Of a stretch of 6,691 bases of DNA, positions 5,987 to 6,691 are shown in pieces (within the stretch, counting starts at the first letter, position 1; each line of letters opens with the position of its first letter). Below the pieces are notes generated by a model. The model did not search any database and was not told where the DNA came from. It was given only the letters and a program-made list of their open reading frames with translations. Source of the DNA: Actinomycetota bacterium (GTDB lineage Bacteria; Actinomycetota; Humimicrobiia; Humimicrobiales; Humimicrobiaceae); NCBI GenBank assembly GCA_018399435.1, contig JAGYOJ010000092.1, forward strand, positions 1-6,691, read 5' to 3'. Position numbers and translations under genes: made by a program.

Positions 5987-6454
5987 AAAACGCTCTTTTA
6001 AAGCCCCGCATATAGGGCATTTAGCTGGAGGATTATTTTTAGCACATAAATAACCGCAAACCCTGCACCTGAATACAGGATATTTTGCTTTTATTTCACT
6101 TGTGCTCTTTTTATCTTTTTTATTATATCTTCTTTCGGGAATCGACCTAATTTTATCTTTGCCTTCAGCTATTTTCTTATTCACATAAAGTCCGCAATAA
6201 CAATTGCCATACTTGTCAATATCTTCATCCCTGTAATAACAAGGACAAATTATATCAAGATCTTCATCTTTTTTGCCTGATGCCAATCTGCAAGGACAGG
6301 ATTGATATCCATACCTTTTCTCATTTAAAAGAATGCCCTCTAATAACTGGCCAGTAAATTCCTTATCAGGGTTTAAATAATACCCAGATTTTCCAGCCTC
6401 TTCCTTTTTTTCTAAATATATATCTTTAATTTTTTTATTTCTCTCTTTCATCAT
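5966..6454 (-). CDS. Ferredoxin-thioredoxin reductase catalytic-subunit-like protein fused to rubredoxin
   Basis: The 162 residues hold two modules. Residues about 10-95 match the FTR catalytic (beta) chain, which uses a [4Fe-4S] cluster beside a redox disulfide to pass ferredoxin electrons to a thioredoxin-type protein. The six cysteines are CPC (53-55), CPC (70-72) and CYC (85-87), in the context IICPCYYRDEDIDKYG. The usual third motif is CHC, so here tyrosine replaces the active-site histidine. After a lysine-rich linker (about 97-125) comes a rubrerythrin-type rubredoxin domain with CRVCG (130-134) and CPICG (146-150), four cysteines for one iron. FTR-rubredoxin fusions are known, for example in Methanosarcina. 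No FTR variable (alpha) chain is seen. The gene overlaps the upstream glutaredoxin gene (ATGA, 6451-6454), so that protein is its likely partner. GGAG at 6457-6460 lies 2 nt from the first ATG but 5 nt from the second (6449-6451), which may be the true start. Confidence 0.92.
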   Translation of the reverse strand: MMKERNKKIKDIYLEKKEEAGKSGYYLNPDKEFTGQLLEGILLNEKRYGYQSCPCRLASGKKDEDLDIICPCYYRDEDIDKYGNCYCGLYVNKKIAEGKDKIRSIPERRYNKKDKKSTSEIKAKYPVFRCRVCGYLCAKNNPPAKCPICGALKERFETFLDI

Positions 6455-6690
6455 TGCTCCTCAAAATAATCCCTAATCTTTTTTTCATCAAATCCCAATA
6501 TGGTATCTTTACTGTCAATAACCATTGTTGGAAACCCAGCTTTTGGATTATGCTTTTTTAAATTTTTTAAAACAATTTCCCTATCTTCTCCCTTCAATAG
6601 GTCTACATCAATATAGCTGTATTCTACATTTAAATCTTTTAAGAGATTCTTGGTCTTTCTGCACCAAATACAGGTGCTAAGCGTATAAAT
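6451..6690 (-). CDS. Glutaredoxin-family protein, 5' end outside the window
   Basis: The last 79 residues of a small thioredoxin-fold protein can be read from the right edge of the window; the start codon lies beyond it. The visible part begins IYTLSTCIWCRKTKNLL, with the redox pair in CIWC, followed by YSYIDVDLL, the cis-proline loop AGFPT (about visible residues 51-55) and a C-terminal helix DEKKIRDYFEEQ. The family reduces disulfides through the CxxC pair, usually with glutathione or a dedicated reductase. Because it is co-transcribed with, and overlaps by 4 nt, the FTR-rubredoxin gene, I infer that it takes its electrons from ferredoxin through that protein rather than from glutathione. 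CIWC instead of the classical CPYC fits this non-classical group. Only a few residues, perhaps one to five, should be missing from the N terminus. Confidence 0.9.
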   Translation of the reverse strand: MYTLSTCIWCRKTKNLLKDLNVEYSYIDVDLLKGEDREIVLKNLKKHNPKAGFPTMVIDSKDTILGFDEKKIRDYFEEQ

Positions 6691-6691
6691 T

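Noticed and set aside
1..6691. CRISPR arrays, tRNA or rRNA genes, insertion sequences.
   Set aside because: No regularly spaced repeats, no tRNA-like cloverleaf with conserved T-loop, no transposase reading frame and no flanking terminal repeats were seen; coding sequence fills nearly the whole window.

Overview
The window is AT-rich and densely packed. It encodes part of a bacterial SOS/translesion-synthesis operon flanked by unrelated genes on the opposite strand. AGA/AGG arginine codons and ATA isoleucine codons are very common. A short membrane-anchored 3D-domain protein with a GGAGGTGAT-type ribosome binding site suggests a Gram-positive-type or related lineage. The ferredoxin-thioredoxin reductase-like/rubredoxin fusion next to a glutaredoxin suggests an anaerobe. 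I cannot name the species from the sequence.

Layout. (1) 14-349 (+): a small, probably PH-like protein of unknown role. It converges on (2) 346-876 (-), a membrane-anchored 3D-domain protein, probably a cell-wall lytic enzyme. The two stop codons overlap inside a perfect 34-bp palindrome. (3) 877-1039: a divergent control region. It holds a good promoter for the 3D gene, a hairpin in that gene's leader, and the lexA promoter, whose -35 box lies inside a perfect 16-bp palindrome that resembles a Gram-positive SOS box. (4) 1040-5969 (+): a tight three-gene operon, lexA, then a DnaE2/ImuC-like DNA polymerase III alpha subunit, then a DinB-type Y-family polymerase. The lexA stop codon lies in the polymerase gene's ribosome binding site, and the two polymerase genes overlap by 7 nt. 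(5) 5966-6691 (-): the end of a glutaredoxin gene and, overlapping it, a ferredoxin-thioredoxin reductase catalytic-subunit-like protein fused to a rubredoxin domain. This pair converges on dinB with overlapping stop codons.

How they work together. The central operon looks like a self-regulated SOS mutagenesis unit: LexA represses the operon, RecA-stimulated self-cleavage releases it, and two low-fidelity polymerases are made from the same message. Known cassettes of this kind are lexA-imuA-imuB-dnaE2 (imuC). Here imuA is absent, the C-family gene comes directly after lexA, and the Y-family partner keeps its catalytic residues, whereas ImuB does not. This compact lexA-dnaE2-dinB arrangement is the best candidate for a little-described system in the window. 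The minus-strand pair at the right end is a separate thiol-redox module, in which ferredoxin electrons are probably passed through a [4Fe-4S]/disulfide centre to the glutaredoxin.
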